Assembly: GCF_946481155.1 (NCBI RefSeq)
Contig: NZ_CAMLMK010000056.1
Coordinates: 1 to 19,403, forward strand
Source: an uncultured Flavobacterium sp.
GTDB taxonomy: Bacteria; Bacteroidota; Bacteroidia; Flavobacteriales; Flavobacteriaceae
DNA: 19,403 bases
Direction of reading: 5' to 3'
How positions within the stretch are numbered: position 1 is the first letter of the stretch; the number at the start of each line of letters is the position of its first letter. A program made the translations under genes and the position numbers. A model generated the notes under the pieces. It did no database searches. It saw only the letters and a program-made list of their open reading frames with translations, and was not told the origin of the DNA. This document shows, piece by piece, positions 1-8,274 of this stretch.

Positions 1-1356
1 TGTTTCGGCACCCAATTCCAATTTAAGCGATTCGGAAAGCGGGTTAACATAGTCAAGGTTGATTTGCGTATAATTCGTAACACCGTTGATCAGGTTCTGG
101 GAATTTTCCAGCTTGGCCAGAGAGCCGTCTGATGTTAAGCGCTCACTGTCTTCATAAACCGTATCCTCATTATTTTTTGTTTTTGAGAAATTCGCCTGCA
201 GCTCTAGATTTTCTCCTTTTTTAGCAAAGTTGTGCTTATAGGCTAAATCATATGTCTGCGTTTTATTCTCATTTTCGTTGATGTATAATTGCTTAGTGTC
301 GTTGTTTGGATCCGCAGAATAATCTACGGTTGTTTTACCGTAACCGTCAGTATGCGTAATATTTTGATTGGTATAGAAGGATAAGGTGTTGTTGTCATCA
401 ATGTAATAATCCATACCCAATTTGATCATGTGTGAATTATTCAGGTTTCTGAATTCAAATTTCTGTAAGTTTTCAAGTCCTGGGTTCGAACTGTTCACAT
501 AACCATGATTGGCATTAATACCGTGATTGTAGCCATAATTGGTATAGAAATTCACTTTTCCGACTTTATAATTCATATTTAAAGCCGAGTTTGTTTTTGG
601 TGTTTTACCAAAAGTCACACCGGTGTTTAATGAACCATTAAAGCCCGCATTGGCATTTTTATGAAGGATAATATTGATGATCCCGCTCATTCCCTCTGGA
701 TTGTATTTCGCCGAAGGATTAGTAATCAATTCAATTTGCTTGATTGATGAGGACGGGATTTGCTGTAATAGCTGCGCTGCATCCACGTTAGAAGGTTTTC
801 CATCAATTAAAACCCGCACATTGCTGTTTCCTCTTAAGCTTAATTCTTTGGTTTGCGGATCTACGCTTACCGTAGGAACATTGTTTAAGATTTCAGAAGC
901 GGTAGTTCCGGAAGCCACAAGGTCTTTTCCGACATTTACTACTTTCCTGTCAATTTTCTGTACGATATTGGAACGTTCCGCAACCACTTCAACACCTTCG
1001 AGCTGCGTCGCTTCGGCTTCAAGTGAGATGGTTCCCATATTGACCGATTTGTCTGCAACACTTAGTAAAACAGTTGTTGAAAAGGTTTTGTACCCCATGA
1101 ATTGGATTTCAACAGTATAGTTTCTTAACTCTAAATTGGTGATGTTAAAATTTCCATTATCCTGAGAGATGGCTCCCGTGATTACTTTATCACCTTCTTT
1201 CAATGAAACTGTTGCATAACCAATAGCTTCTTTTGTAGTTTTGTCAATGATTTTACCTGAAATGCTCCCGGGTTTGGGCGTAGCATTCATTTGTCCTTGT
1301 GCCATTAATGAGCCTATGGAACTCAATAAGCATACAATTAATACGTGTAGTTTCAT
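1..1356 (-). CDS. TonB-dependent outer-membrane receptor, N-terminal part (C-terminus beyond window)
   Basis: An open frame of 452 codons starts at the ATG at 1356 (minus) and runs off the left edge without a stop. Residues 1-20 form a Sec signal peptide ending in SLMAQ. Residues about 30-112 read as a carboxypeptidase-regulatory-like beta-sandwich (GKIIDKTTKEAIGYATV, then NFNITNLELRNYTVEIQFMG). Residues about 115-235 form a plug domain (EILNNVPTVSVDPQTKELSL, RVLIDGKPS, IKQIELITNPSAKYNPEGMS). The rest shows alternating beta strands typical of the OMP_b-brl_3 barrel. Such receptors import unknown ligands across the outer membrane using TonB energy; the ligand cannot be told from this sequence. 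Full-length relatives are usually around 800 residues, so slightly over half is present. A -7 promoter element lies just upstream, and the gene is divergent from argS. Confidence 0.9.
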   Translation of the reverse strand, partial: MKLHVLIVCLLSSIGSLMAQGQMNATPKPGSISGKIIDKTTKEAIGYATVSLKEGDKVITGAISQDNGNFNITNLELRNYTVEIQFMGYKTFSTTVLLSVADKSVNMGTISLEAEATQLEGVEVVAERSNIVQKIDRKVVNVGKDLVASGTTASEILNNVPTVSVDPQTKELSLRGNSNVRVLIDGKPSNVDAAQLLQQIPSSSIKQIELITNPSAKYNPEGMSGIINIILHKNANAGFNGSLNTGVTFGKTPKTNSALNMNYKVGKVNFYTNYGYNHGINANHGYVNSSNPGLENLQKFEFRNLNNSHMIKLGMDYYIDDNNTLSFYTNQNITHTDGYGKTTVDYSADPNNDTKQLYINENENKTQTYDLAYKHNFAKKGENLELQANFSKTKNNEDTVYEDSERLTSDGSLAKLENSQNLINGVTNYTQINLDYVNPLSESLKLELGAET

Positions 1357-1387
1357 TTTGTTTATTTTGATTGATGATTTGTATTTG

Positions 1388-1395
1388 CAAAAGTA
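1388..1395 (-). promoter_or_regulatory. Bacteroidota-type -7 element for the TonB-dependent receptor
   Basis: On the minus strand this reads TACTTTTG, matching TAnnTTTG. The ATG lies about 31 nt downstream, which leaves a short leader. No exact TTTG at the usual 19-bp upstream distance was seen. Confidence 0.55.
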
Positions 1396-1616
1396 GGATA
1401 TTTTCGACTAATGTGTTATGCAAAGTACTTTTTTAAGCAAACTTTAACAATTCAGTTGAAATTGCATTTTGGGTGCTGTTTAATAGACTGCGAATTTCCA
1501 TATTTGTTACACATTTTCAAGAAAAAAATCTTCAATCGTAAATTTTATTCGATAAAGTGCTGAATTTCAACTTTAAAATTTGTGATTTTCTAATTTTCAA
1601 TTTCTCCAATTAAACG

Positions 1617-1624
1617 TATCTTTG
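1617..1624 (+). promoter_or_regulatory. Bacteroidota-type -7 element for argS
   Basis: TATCTTTG matches TAnnTTTG and ends 22 nt before the argS ATG. A TTTT occupies the expected -33 position (1594-1597), a 3 of 4 match. The rest of the 290-bp divergent intergenic region (1357-1646) is AT-rich with no visible gene. Confidence 0.6.
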
Positions 1625-1646
1625 CACCCTTAAAAAATCAGAAAAT

Positions 1647-3572
1647 ATGACACTTCAACACCTTCTTACGGAAAAAATCCAGAAAGCAGTTCAGGATTTA
1701 TTTGATGTTGCACTCGAAAAAGTGGAATTTCAGGCTACCCGTAGGGAATTTGAAGGCGATATAACGGTAGTGATTTTCCCGCTTTTAAAGTTGGTCAAGA
1801 GCAATCCGGTGGAATTAGGAAATAAGATCGGCGACTATCTGGTTCAGAATGTGGATGAGGTAGAGCGCTTCAATGTAGTTTCCGGATTTTTGAATATCGT
1901 GATTTCCGATAGCTATTACCTGAATTTCTTCAACACAATCAAGAATAAGGAAAACTTCGGATTTGTCGCTCCAAAAGAAGGAGACAAAGCAGTTATGGTG
2001 GAATATTCTTCGCCAAATACCAACAAGCCATTACACTTAGGCCACGTAAGAAACAATCTTTTAGGCTATTCTGTGGCGGAGATTATCAAAGCCTCCGGAA
2101 AGAAAGTATACAAAACCCAGATTATCAATGATCGTGGTATTCATATCTGTAAGTCGATGCTGGCATGGCAAAAATTCGGAAACGGAGAAACCCCGGAAAC
2201 TTCCGGTATGAAAGGCGATAAGCTGGTAGGAAAATATTATGTAGAATTTGAAAAAGCTTTCCAAGAGGAATATTCAGCATGGTTTACTGATAGTCAGAAT
2301 AATGATTTAATTTATTCGTTGAACGATAAATATGCTAAATCTCCTGAATTTCAAAAGCTGTTAAAGGAAAAATACAACCAAGAACAATTAGCAAATAATG
2401 AAGATGATTTAGTAAACATATGCAGAGCAGAATTTAAAAAATCTTTTAAGAATGACTATTTCAATTCCTATAGTAAAATAGGAGCTGAAGTTCAGGAAAT
2501 GCTTCGTAAATGGGAGGCTGGAAATGAGGAAGTTGTGCGTCTTTGGAAAAAGATGAACCAATGGGTGTATGATGGCTTTGCAACGACCTATAAAAACCTT
2601 GGTGTAGATTTCGATTCGTACTATTATGAAAGCAATACCTATTTGCTAGGGAAAGAAGTGGTGCAGTTCGGATTGGAAAAAGGCATCTTCGAGAAAGACC
2701 CTGACGGTTCGGTTTGGATTGATTTAACTGCGGAGGGCTTAGACAGAAAAATTGTGTTGCGTTCAGATGGTACAGCGGTTTACATGACTCAGGACATCGG
2801 AACTGCAATACAGCGAGTGAAAGATAATCCGGATGTGGGCGGAATGGTGTATACCGTAGGAAATGAACAGGATTATCACTTCAAAGTATTGTTCCTGATC
2901 CTGAAAAAACTTGGCTTCGACTGGGCAACAGATTTATATCATTTGTCGTACGGAATGGTGGAATTGCCTTCCGGAAAAATGAAATCCCGTGAAGGAACTG
3001 TGGTAGATGCGGATGATTTAATGGAAGAGATGACTGCTACGGCACAATCCATCGCAGAAGAATTAGGGAAATTAGATGGCTATTCCGAAAAGGAAAAAGC
3101 AGAATTATATACTATGATTGGATTAGGTGCGTTGAAATATTTCATGCTGAAAGTCGACCCGAAAAAGAACATGATGTTCAATCCGGAAGAATCAGTTGAT
3201 TTTGCGGGAAACACTGGGCCTTTTATTCAATATACTTACGCCCGTATCCAGTCAATTCTGCGCAAAGCGGATTTTGATCTGAATAGCGATGCAGTCGTTG
3301 AATTACATGAAAAAGAAAAAGAATTACTGAAACAGATTGAAGAATTCCCAACAGTAATCCAGGATGCGGCTAAAAACCACAGCCCGGCACTGATTGCAAA
3401 TTACACCTACGATTTAGTGAAAGAATATAACTCTTTCTACCAATCGGTTTCCATCTTAGGGGAAGAAGACCAGGCGAAGAAAATCTTCCGTGTGCAATTG
3501 TCTGAGAAAGTGGGAGAAGTAATCAAATCGGCCTTTGGTTTGCTGGGAATCAGCGTACCGGAAAGAATGTAA
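1647..3572 (+). CDS. argS: Arginine--tRNA ligase (ArgRS, class I), with an apparent internal insertion
   Basis: Charges tRNA-Arg with arginine in the cytoplasm at the expense of ATP. Order: N-terminal additional domain (about 1-100), Rossmann catalytic domain with the HIGH-type motif HLGH (residues 130-133, in SSPNTNKPLHLGH), a KMSK-equivalent loop KMKSREG (444-450), and a C-terminal anticodon-binding helical domain (about 520-641). The protein ends in the family's usual penultimate region (FGLLGISVPERM). Start: ATG at 1647, 22 nt after a -7 promoter element. Oddity: at 641 residues it is longer than the roughly 590-600 I know for Bacteroidota ArgRS. The excess lies in residues about 205-280, between GKYYVEF and EVQEMLRKWEAG. 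That stretch is AT-rich and charged, and both flanks read as normal ArgRS. The frame is intact and the catalytic motifs are present, so the enzyme is probably functional. Confidence 0.95.
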   Translation: MTLQHLLTEKIQKAVQDLFDVALEKVEFQATRREFEGDITVVIFPLLKLVKSNPVELGNKIGDYLVQNVDEVERFNVVSGFLNIVISDSYYLNFFNTIKNKENFGFVAPKEGDKAVMVEYSSPNTNKPLHLGHVRNNLLGYSVAEIIKASGKKVYKTQIINDRGIHICKSMLAWQKFGNGETPETSGMKGDKLVGKYYVEFEKAFQEEYSAWFTDSQNNDLIYSLNDKYAKSPEFQKLLKEKYNQEQLANNEDDLVNICRAEFKKSFKNDYFNSYSKIGAEVQEMLRKWEAGNEEVVRLWKKMNQWVYDGFATTYKNLGVDFDSYYYESNTYLLGKEVVQFGLEKGIFEKDPDGSVWIDLTAEGLDRKIVLRSDGTAVYMTQDIGTAIQRVKDNPDVGGMVYTVGNEQDYHFKVLFLILKKLGFDWATDLYHLSYGMVELPSGKMKSREGTVVDADDLMEEMTATAQSIAEELGKLDGYSEKEKAELYTMIGLGALKYFMLKVDPKKNMMFNPEESVDFAGNTGPFIQYTYARIQSILRKADFDLNSDAVVELHEKEKELLKQIEEFPTVIQDAAKNHSPALIANYTYDLVKEYNSFYQSVSILGEEDQAKKIFRVQLSEKVGEVIKSAFGLLGISVPERM

Positions 3573-3578
3573 ATAATT

Positions 3579-3626
3579 ATAAGTTATGAATTATGAGTTA
3601 CTTTAAACTCATAATTTATAATTCAT
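3579..3626. repeat. AT-rich inverted repeat (18-bp stem) between argS and the SGNH operon
   Basis: Arms 3582-3599 and 3606-3623 pair continuously over 18 bp with two G-T wobbles around the 6-nt loop ACTTTA, and pairing continues weakly outside. No clean T-tract follows, so a canonical terminator is doubtful. It may be a weak terminator, an mRNA-stabilising hairpin, or a copy of a dispersed palindromic repeat. Confidence 0.6.
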
Positions 3627-3644
3627 CACTCATAGATTTTAAAA

Positions 3645-5096
3645 GTGAATCCAAATAAGTCCTACTTTGTTCAATCGTTTGTAATTTTTGCAGTTTCCAT
3701 CGCTGCATTTATTGTCTTTAAATCGTTTTTGCCAAAGAAAATATTTTCTGAGAACGGAGCCAGTTCCAAAAATGTGGTAATTGACAGCCTGCTTTTGGAA
3801 GCGATTGAGGAAGATGGAAACGCTTCTGAAGGCGACACACTGGCGAATCAGCAAATCTCTTTTGAAGCGGTGGACGGAATTACTTTTCCTGATGAAAGCT
3901 TCGAAGACTACAAAGGATTTCAGCACTTAGTCCAGTTTTATGAGAAGTTATTCCAATTGGAAACCAAGCATGAAGGCAATGTCCGCATAGCCTATTTCGG
4001 CGATTCTATGACCGATGGCGATATGATCGTTCAGGATTTCAGGACTAATTTTCAAAACGAATTTGGTGGACAAGGTGTTGGTTTCGTGAATATAACTTCT
4101 GAGTCTGCGGGTTCCCGAAATTCAGTTAAACATGAATTTTCTGCCAACTGGAAAACGCAATCCTACCTGAATGTAAAAAAACCGCGCAGTCCTTTCGGTG
4201 TAAACGGCCATGTGTTTTTTGCCAATGACACAGCAAATGTGGAATGGGTGAAATACAAAGCCAGCAATCTGAAAAACTTAACCGAGCTATATAATCCAAC
4301 CCTTTTCTACGGAAAATCAGCTAACAAAAACGGGAAAATTGCACTTAGAGTCGGAAGCGACACCATTTATAAAAAGCTTTCGCCGAATAAACTGGTAAAC
4401 ACATTAGTCATCGGAAACACAACGAAAAATCTAAAAGTAGATTTCGTAAAAGCCGATTCCATTCCAATTTACGGATTGAATTTTGACGACGGAAAAGGCG
4501 TTCACGTGGACAATTTCTCCAACAGAGGAAATTCCGGTTTGCCGATTTCAACTTTCAATACCGAGGTGATGCGCCAGTTCCAGGAGAAATTAGGTTATGA
4601 TTTAATCGTATTGCATTACGGAACCAACGTACTGAATTACGGCTCGCTGAATTACACCTGGTACGAAAAACGCATGAAAAGAGTCGTGAACCATTTGAAA
4701 GAATGTTTCCCTGGCGTAGCCATCCTGATTGTATCTACTGCTGATAAAGCCACCAAATACGATCTGGAAATGAAGACAGATTCGGCGGTTGTGCCTTTAA
4801 CCATTGCCCAGAAAAAATACGCCGTTCAGTCGGAAGCCGGTTTTGTGAATCTGTATACTTTAATGGGTGGCGACGGTTCGATGGTAAAATGGGTGGAAGA
4901 AGTTCCTGCAGCAGCCAATAAAGATTATACGCATTTCAATTTCCGTGGCTCGAAGAAAATCTCTTCGATGATTTACAATCAGATTCATAGTGGTTACGAG
5001 CAATTCAAGAAATTACGCGCCAACCGAAAACCCGCCAAACCGGCAGTAAAAATAGACAGTGTAACCGTTGCTAAAGACAGTATTCATGCGGAATAA
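3645..5096 (+). CDS. Membrane-anchored SGNH/GDSL-family protein of an O-acylation operon
   Basis: 483 residues. The start is GTG at 3645: a TAG stop lies in frame only 12 nt upstream and the next Met is far inside, so no ATG is available. Residues about 6-25 are a hydrophobic N-terminal segment (signal anchor), placing the rest in the periplasm. SGNH catalytic blocks are visible: GDS at 119-121 (RIAYFGDSMTDGD), GTN at 326-328 (LIVLHYGTNVLNYG), and the D-x-x-H pair at D427/H430 (DYTHFNFRG). About 200 residues between blocks I and III look like a beta-rich inserted domain, as in AlgX/PatB-type polysaccharide O-acetyltransferases and esterases. It overlaps the next SGNH gene by 11 nt, with an MBOAT gene after that. 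Inferred role: acceptor-side transfer (or removal) of acyl groups on an envelope glycan. The glycan is unknown. Confidence 0.8.
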   Translation: MNPNKSYFVQSFVIFAVSIAAFIVFKSFLPKKIFSENGASSKNVVIDSLLLEAIEEDGNASEGDTLANQQISFEAVDGITFPDESFEDYKGFQHLVQFYEKLFQLETKHEGNVRIAYFGDSMTDGDMIVQDFRTNFQNEFGGQGVGFVNITSESAGSRNSVKHEFSANWKTQSYLNVKKPRSPFGVNGHVFFANDTANVEWVKYKASNLKNLTELYNPTLFYGKSANKNGKIALRVGSDTIYKKLSPNKLVNTLVIGNTTKNLKVDFVKADSIPIYGLNFDDGKGVHVDNFSNRGNSGLPISTFNTEVMRQFQEKLGYDLIVLHYGTNVLNYGSLNYTWYEKRMKRVVNHLKECFPGVAILIVSTADKATKYDLEMKTDSAVVPLTIAQKKYAVQSEAGFVNLYTLMGGDGSMVKWVEEVPAAANKDYTHFNFRGSKKISSMIYNQIHSGYEQFKKLRANRKPAKPAVKIDSVTVAKDSIHAE

Positions 5097-6507
5097 GCTT
5101 TTTATAGTGTTGTCCGCACTGATTTTTTCAGTAACCTTATCCGCTCAGGTGGTTGATTCGACCATGGTGGAAGTGGATACTTTGGGTATGGAAACTAAAG
5201 TGAGTTACGGGGAAAATGCCATTTCGAATACCAAAGCACTGGAAAAGTTTTTTGAGAAGCTGTACTTACTGGAGACTACTCAAAAAGGAAAGGTGAGAGT
5301 AGCGCATATTGGCGATTCTCATATTCAGGCGGATTTGTTTACCGGCGTGATAAGACAACGACTTCAGGAGAAATTCGGAAATGGTGGCCTGGGATTCTCA
5401 TTTCCACATAATCTGGCAAGAACAAACGGCAGTTATTTCATAAAATATTCTTCCAACGAATCATGGAATAATCATCGGATTACCAAAGAAAGAAACGGTA
5501 GCCCGATTGGTCTCAGCGGAATTTCCTTAACTACCAGAGCGAAAGATTTCGCCATTGAAATCAATGTGAAAGACAATGCGTATCAATTCAATACTTTACG
5601 AATTGTTTCGCCGGATAATGCCAATATGTTTGATGTGGCCACGAGTTCGAAAACGATTGTTTTGGAGTCAAAAGTGCCGAAGAAAATTACGCACCGAATC
5701 AAAAGCGGGGAAGCAATTTCCATCATTGCCGAAAAATACAATATTTCCGTAGCCGAATTAAAACGTGCCAACGGACTGAAAAATAACAACATACGTGCCG
5801 GAAGAACATTAAAAATTCCAACGGGTGAAATGCAGAAACGAAGCATAAAACGTTCAGAGTTCATTCCGCTTTCGCTGAATGAGGAAGCCAATTCCCACTC
5901 GTTTTATTCGGAAACGGCCATGGATAAAATCTATCTTATTCCAAACAAAAGCGCGTCTAATTTTGCATTGAACGGATTGATTTTCGAGAAAAACGACCCC
6001 GGAATTACCTACAGCAGTATCGGCGTAAATGGGGCGAAAGCTTCGGATTATAATACCTGCGCATTATTTTTCGATCAGGTTCCCGCATTGCAGGCTGATT
6101 TGGTAATCATTTCTTTAGGAACTAATGAAACGTTTGATAAGATGCCGGTTCTGGACTATATGAATCAGCTGAATACTTTCATAGCCAAAATAAAAGCTAA
6201 GAATCCAAATGCGGAAGTTTTGGTGATGTCAACACCTCCGTCGTTATTGTACCGTCGTTCGCTTAATCGTTTTGCTGATGATTATGCCCGTGCGATAAAT
6301 ACGCAGGCTTCGACAGTCAATCATGCTGCATGGGATTTGTTTGCCATCATGGGCGGAATGTACGGTGTGAACCGAAATTACAGACAAGGATTAATGTCGG
6401 GCGATAAAGTCCACTATTCCAAAGCCGGCTACGAAAAGCAGGGAGAACTTTTTAGTCAGGCGCTACTAAACGCTTACGAGAATTTTAAAGCCATAAAGAA
6501 GAATTAA
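5086..6507 (+). CDS. Secreted SGNH/GDSL-family protein with embedded LysM domain
   Basis: 473 residues from ATG 5086. I prefer this start over the upstream in-frame TTG at 5068 because it begins a textbook signal peptide (MRNKLFIVLSALIFSVTLSA, then Q) and overlaps the preceding stop by 11 nt, suggesting translational coupling. SGNH blocks: GDS at 76-78 (RVAHIGDSHIQADLF), GTN at 345-347 (LVIISLGTNETFD), and D440/H443 (DKVHYSKAGY). A LysM domain sits inside the fold at about 201-245, starting HRIKSGEAISIIAEKYNIS and ending RAGRTLKIP. LysM domains bind N-acetylglucosamine-containing glycans such as peptidoglycan. The protein is paralogous to its upstream neighbour (shared E-K-L-x-x-L-E-T lead-in before GDS). 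Together with the MBOAT gene 1 bp downstream it suggests periplasmic glycan O-acylation, perhaps of peptidoglycan. The substrate is inferred only. Confidence 0.82.
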   Translation: MRNKLFIVLSALIFSVTLSAQVVDSTMVEVDTLGMETKVSYGENAISNTKALEKFFEKLYLLETTQKGKVRVAHIGDSHIQADLFTGVIRQRLQEKFGNGGLGFSFPHNLARTNGSYFIKYSSNESWNNHRITKERNGSPIGLSGISLTTRAKDFAIEINVKDNAYQFNTLRIVSPDNANMFDVATSSKTIVLESKVPKKITHRIKSGEAISIIAEKYNISVAELKRANGLKNNNIRAGRTLKIPTGEMQKRSIKRSEFIPLSLNEEANSHSFYSETAMDKIYLIPNKSASNFALNGLIFEKNDPGITYSSIGVNGAKASDYNTCALFFDQVPALQADLVIISLGTNETFDKMPVLDYMNQLNTFIAKIKAKNPNAEVLVMSTPPSLLYRRSLNRFADDYARAINTQASTVNHAAWDLFAIMGGMYGVNRNYRQGLMSGDKVHYSKAGYEKQGELFSQALLNAYENFKAIKKN

Positions 6508-6508
6508 T

Positions 6509-8194
6509 ATGCAGGATTGGTTTACCCAAAATATTGCCTCACTTTTTACAGATTTAACTGCCGAAACAGTACTAAATTGGTTTGTTTACAATCCGAAAGA
6601 ACCGATTTTATTCAACACCGGATTGTTTCTTGGATTGTTTCTCGTTTTTTATGCGATCTATATTACGCTTAAAAATACGTTCTATCCAAGATTGGTGTAT
6701 GTAATTTTGTTTTCGTTGTTTTTCTACTATAAATCCAGTGGTATTTTCTTTTTATTGTTGCTGGGTTCTTCGATTGTAGACTATAACCTCGGAAATTTGG
6801 TGCACCGAACGCAAAGTGTGCTGAACAAGAAGCTTTGTCTGGCTTTCAGTGTGGTTTTGAATTTAGGCTTCTTAGGGTATTTCAAGTATACGAATTTTGC
6901 TATTGATACTTATAATTCCCTTTCTGGCGGACATTTTGAGTTCCAGAAGATCATTCTTCCGGTTGGGATTTCATTCTATACTTTCCAGTCCATAAGTTAT
7001 ATCATTGAGATTTATCGTAAGGAAATTGAGCCGACAAAAAGTTATGTGGATTACCTGTTTTTCGTTTCGTTTTTCCCGCAGCTGGTGGCCGGTCCGATTG
7101 TTCGTGCCAAAGATTTCCTGCCACAGATCTATCAGAAATTAAATGTTACCAAAGAAGATATCAACCGCGCTTTTCTTTTGATTATTGGAGGGTTAATCAA
7201 GAAAACAGTCATCTCCGATTATATTTCCATCAATTTCGTAGATCGTGTTTTTGATGCACCTTCAAGTTATACGGCTTTTGAGAATTTAATGGCTTCGTAC
7301 GGCTATGCGATTCAAATCTACTGCGATTTCTCAGGATATTCCGATATGGCGATTGGGGTGGCATTATTGCTTGGATTCAAATTGCCAACTAACTTCCGAA
7401 CTCCATACCAATCCGCCTCTATAACCGAATTTTGGAGAAGATGGCATATTTCGCTATCAACCTGGTTAAAAGACTTTTTATACATCTCGGTAGGAGGTAA
7501 CCGTTATGGGACTTTCGCCGGATTTTTATTCCCTGCATTGTTTTTCTTCGGATTGATTGTCTGGGGAATTACTTTCGCACCGACTAGTAATATTCCGTTA
7601 ATTGTCGCTATAGCTGCTACAGCTGTTTTTGCATTGACATTCTTATTGTCGAAAGAAAAAGAACGTACGATGTTCACGAATGTCAACTTAATGACTACGA
7701 TGTTGTTAGGAGGTTTGTGGCATGGAGCAAGTCTGCGTTTTATCATTTGGGGCGCCCTGCACGGAATGGGCTTGGCTGTGCATAAAATATTCATGGAATT
7801 CTTTCCTCCAAAACCGGATGGTAAAAAATCATTTTTTGGCGGCATTTGGACAGTTTTTTCAGTGATTTTAACCTTTCATTTTGTAACCTTCTGTTGGATT
7901 TTCTTCCGTGCGAAAGATTTTACCATCGCCATGGAATTAATAAATAACATCGGGAAAGTAACTTTTGATTTCAATCAGTGGTTAATCATCGCCGAAGGAT
8001 ATAAAAATGTCTTCCTTTTAATGGGTATAGGCATTGTATGGCATTTCCTTCCGGAGAAAATCGTAAATGGGATGCAGTCTGTTTTCAAAGCGATGCCGCT
8101 TCTTATAAAAGCGATGCTATTAGGATTGGTGTATTGGTTGGTATATGCAATGGCATCTGCGGGTCCTCAGCCATTTATCTATTTTCAGTTTTAA
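6509..8194 (+). CDS. MBOAT-family membrane-bound O-acyltransferase (AlgI/DltB/PatA-like)
   Basis: 561 residues with many hydrophobic segments along the whole length, so an integral inner-membrane protein. Family signatures are clear: FFPQLVAGPIVRAKDFLPQI, YCDFSGYSDMAIGVALLLGF, EFWRRWHISLSTWLKDFLYI, and the catalytic-region GGLWHGA (H405) followed by WGALHG (H418). MBOAT partners in alginate, cellulose, peptidoglycan and teichoic-acid systems pass acyl groups across the membrane to extracytoplasmic SGNH-type or AlgJ/AlgX-type partners. It starts 1 bp after the LysM-SGNH stop, so the three genes almost certainly form one operon. Length is within the usual 450-600 range. The acyl donor and acceptor cannot be read from the sequence. 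No clear terminator follows the stop. Confidence 0.92.
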   Translation: MQDWFTQNIASLFTDLTAETVLNWFVYNPKEPILFNTGLFLGLFLVFYAIYITLKNTFYPRLVYVILFSLFFYYKSSGIFFLLLLGSSIVDYNLGNLVHRTQSVLNKKLCLAFSVVLNLGFLGYFKYTNFAIDTYNSLSGGHFEFQKIILPVGISFYTFQSISYIIEIYRKEIEPTKSYVDYLFFVSFFPQLVAGPIVRAKDFLPQIYQKLNVTKEDINRAFLLIIGGLIKKTVISDYISINFVDRVFDAPSSYTAFENLMASYGYAIQIYCDFSGYSDMAIGVALLLGFKLPTNFRTPYQSASITEFWRRWHISLSTWLKDFLYISVGGNRYGTFAGFLFPALFFFGLIVWGITFAPTSNIPLIVAIAATAVFALTFLLSKEKERTMFTNVNLMTTMLLGGLWHGASLRFIIWGALHGMGLAVHKIFMEFFPPKPDGKKSFFGGIWTVFSVILTFHFVTFCWIFFRAKDFTIAMELINNIGKVTFDFNQWLIIAEGYKNVFLLMGIGIVWHFLPEKIVNGMQSVFKAMPLLIKAMLLGLVYWLVYAMASAGPQPFIYFQF

Positions 8195-8227
8195 CTATTT
8201 TTTTAGATTTTGTGCAGACAGAATTTA

Positions 8228-8235
8228 TATATTTG
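8228..8235 (+). promoter_or_regulatory. Bacteroidota-type -7 element for the small Lys/Cys protein
   Basis: TATATTTG matches TAnnTTTG. A TTTG occurs at 8209-8212, but the spacer is only 15 bp instead of 19. A transcript start near 8240 would leave almost no leader for the ATG at 8248 and about 35 nt for the ATG at 8275. Confidence 0.45.
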
Positions 8236-8274
8236 ACTTCATAAATAATGAAAACCATTAAAACTTATACTATT

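Noticed and set aside
674..1120. Plus-strand reading frame of 148 codons
   Set aside because: It is antisense to the conserved plug domain of the TonB-dependent receptor, whose minus-strand frame is open across 452 codons.
1357..1646. Small RNA or small ORF in the divergent region before argS
   Set aside because: Only promoter elements and AT-rich sequence were seen; no hairpin with a T-tract or convincing frame.
5068..5085. Longer start (TTG 5068) for the LysM-SGNH protein
   Set aside because: ATG 5086 begins a complete signal peptide and has typical operon overlap; the extra six residues would spoil the N-terminus.
8248..8274. Upstream ATG for the Lys/Cys repeat protein
   Set aside because: It lies too close to the predicted transcript start and adds a polar segment before a normal signal peptide. 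It remains possible.
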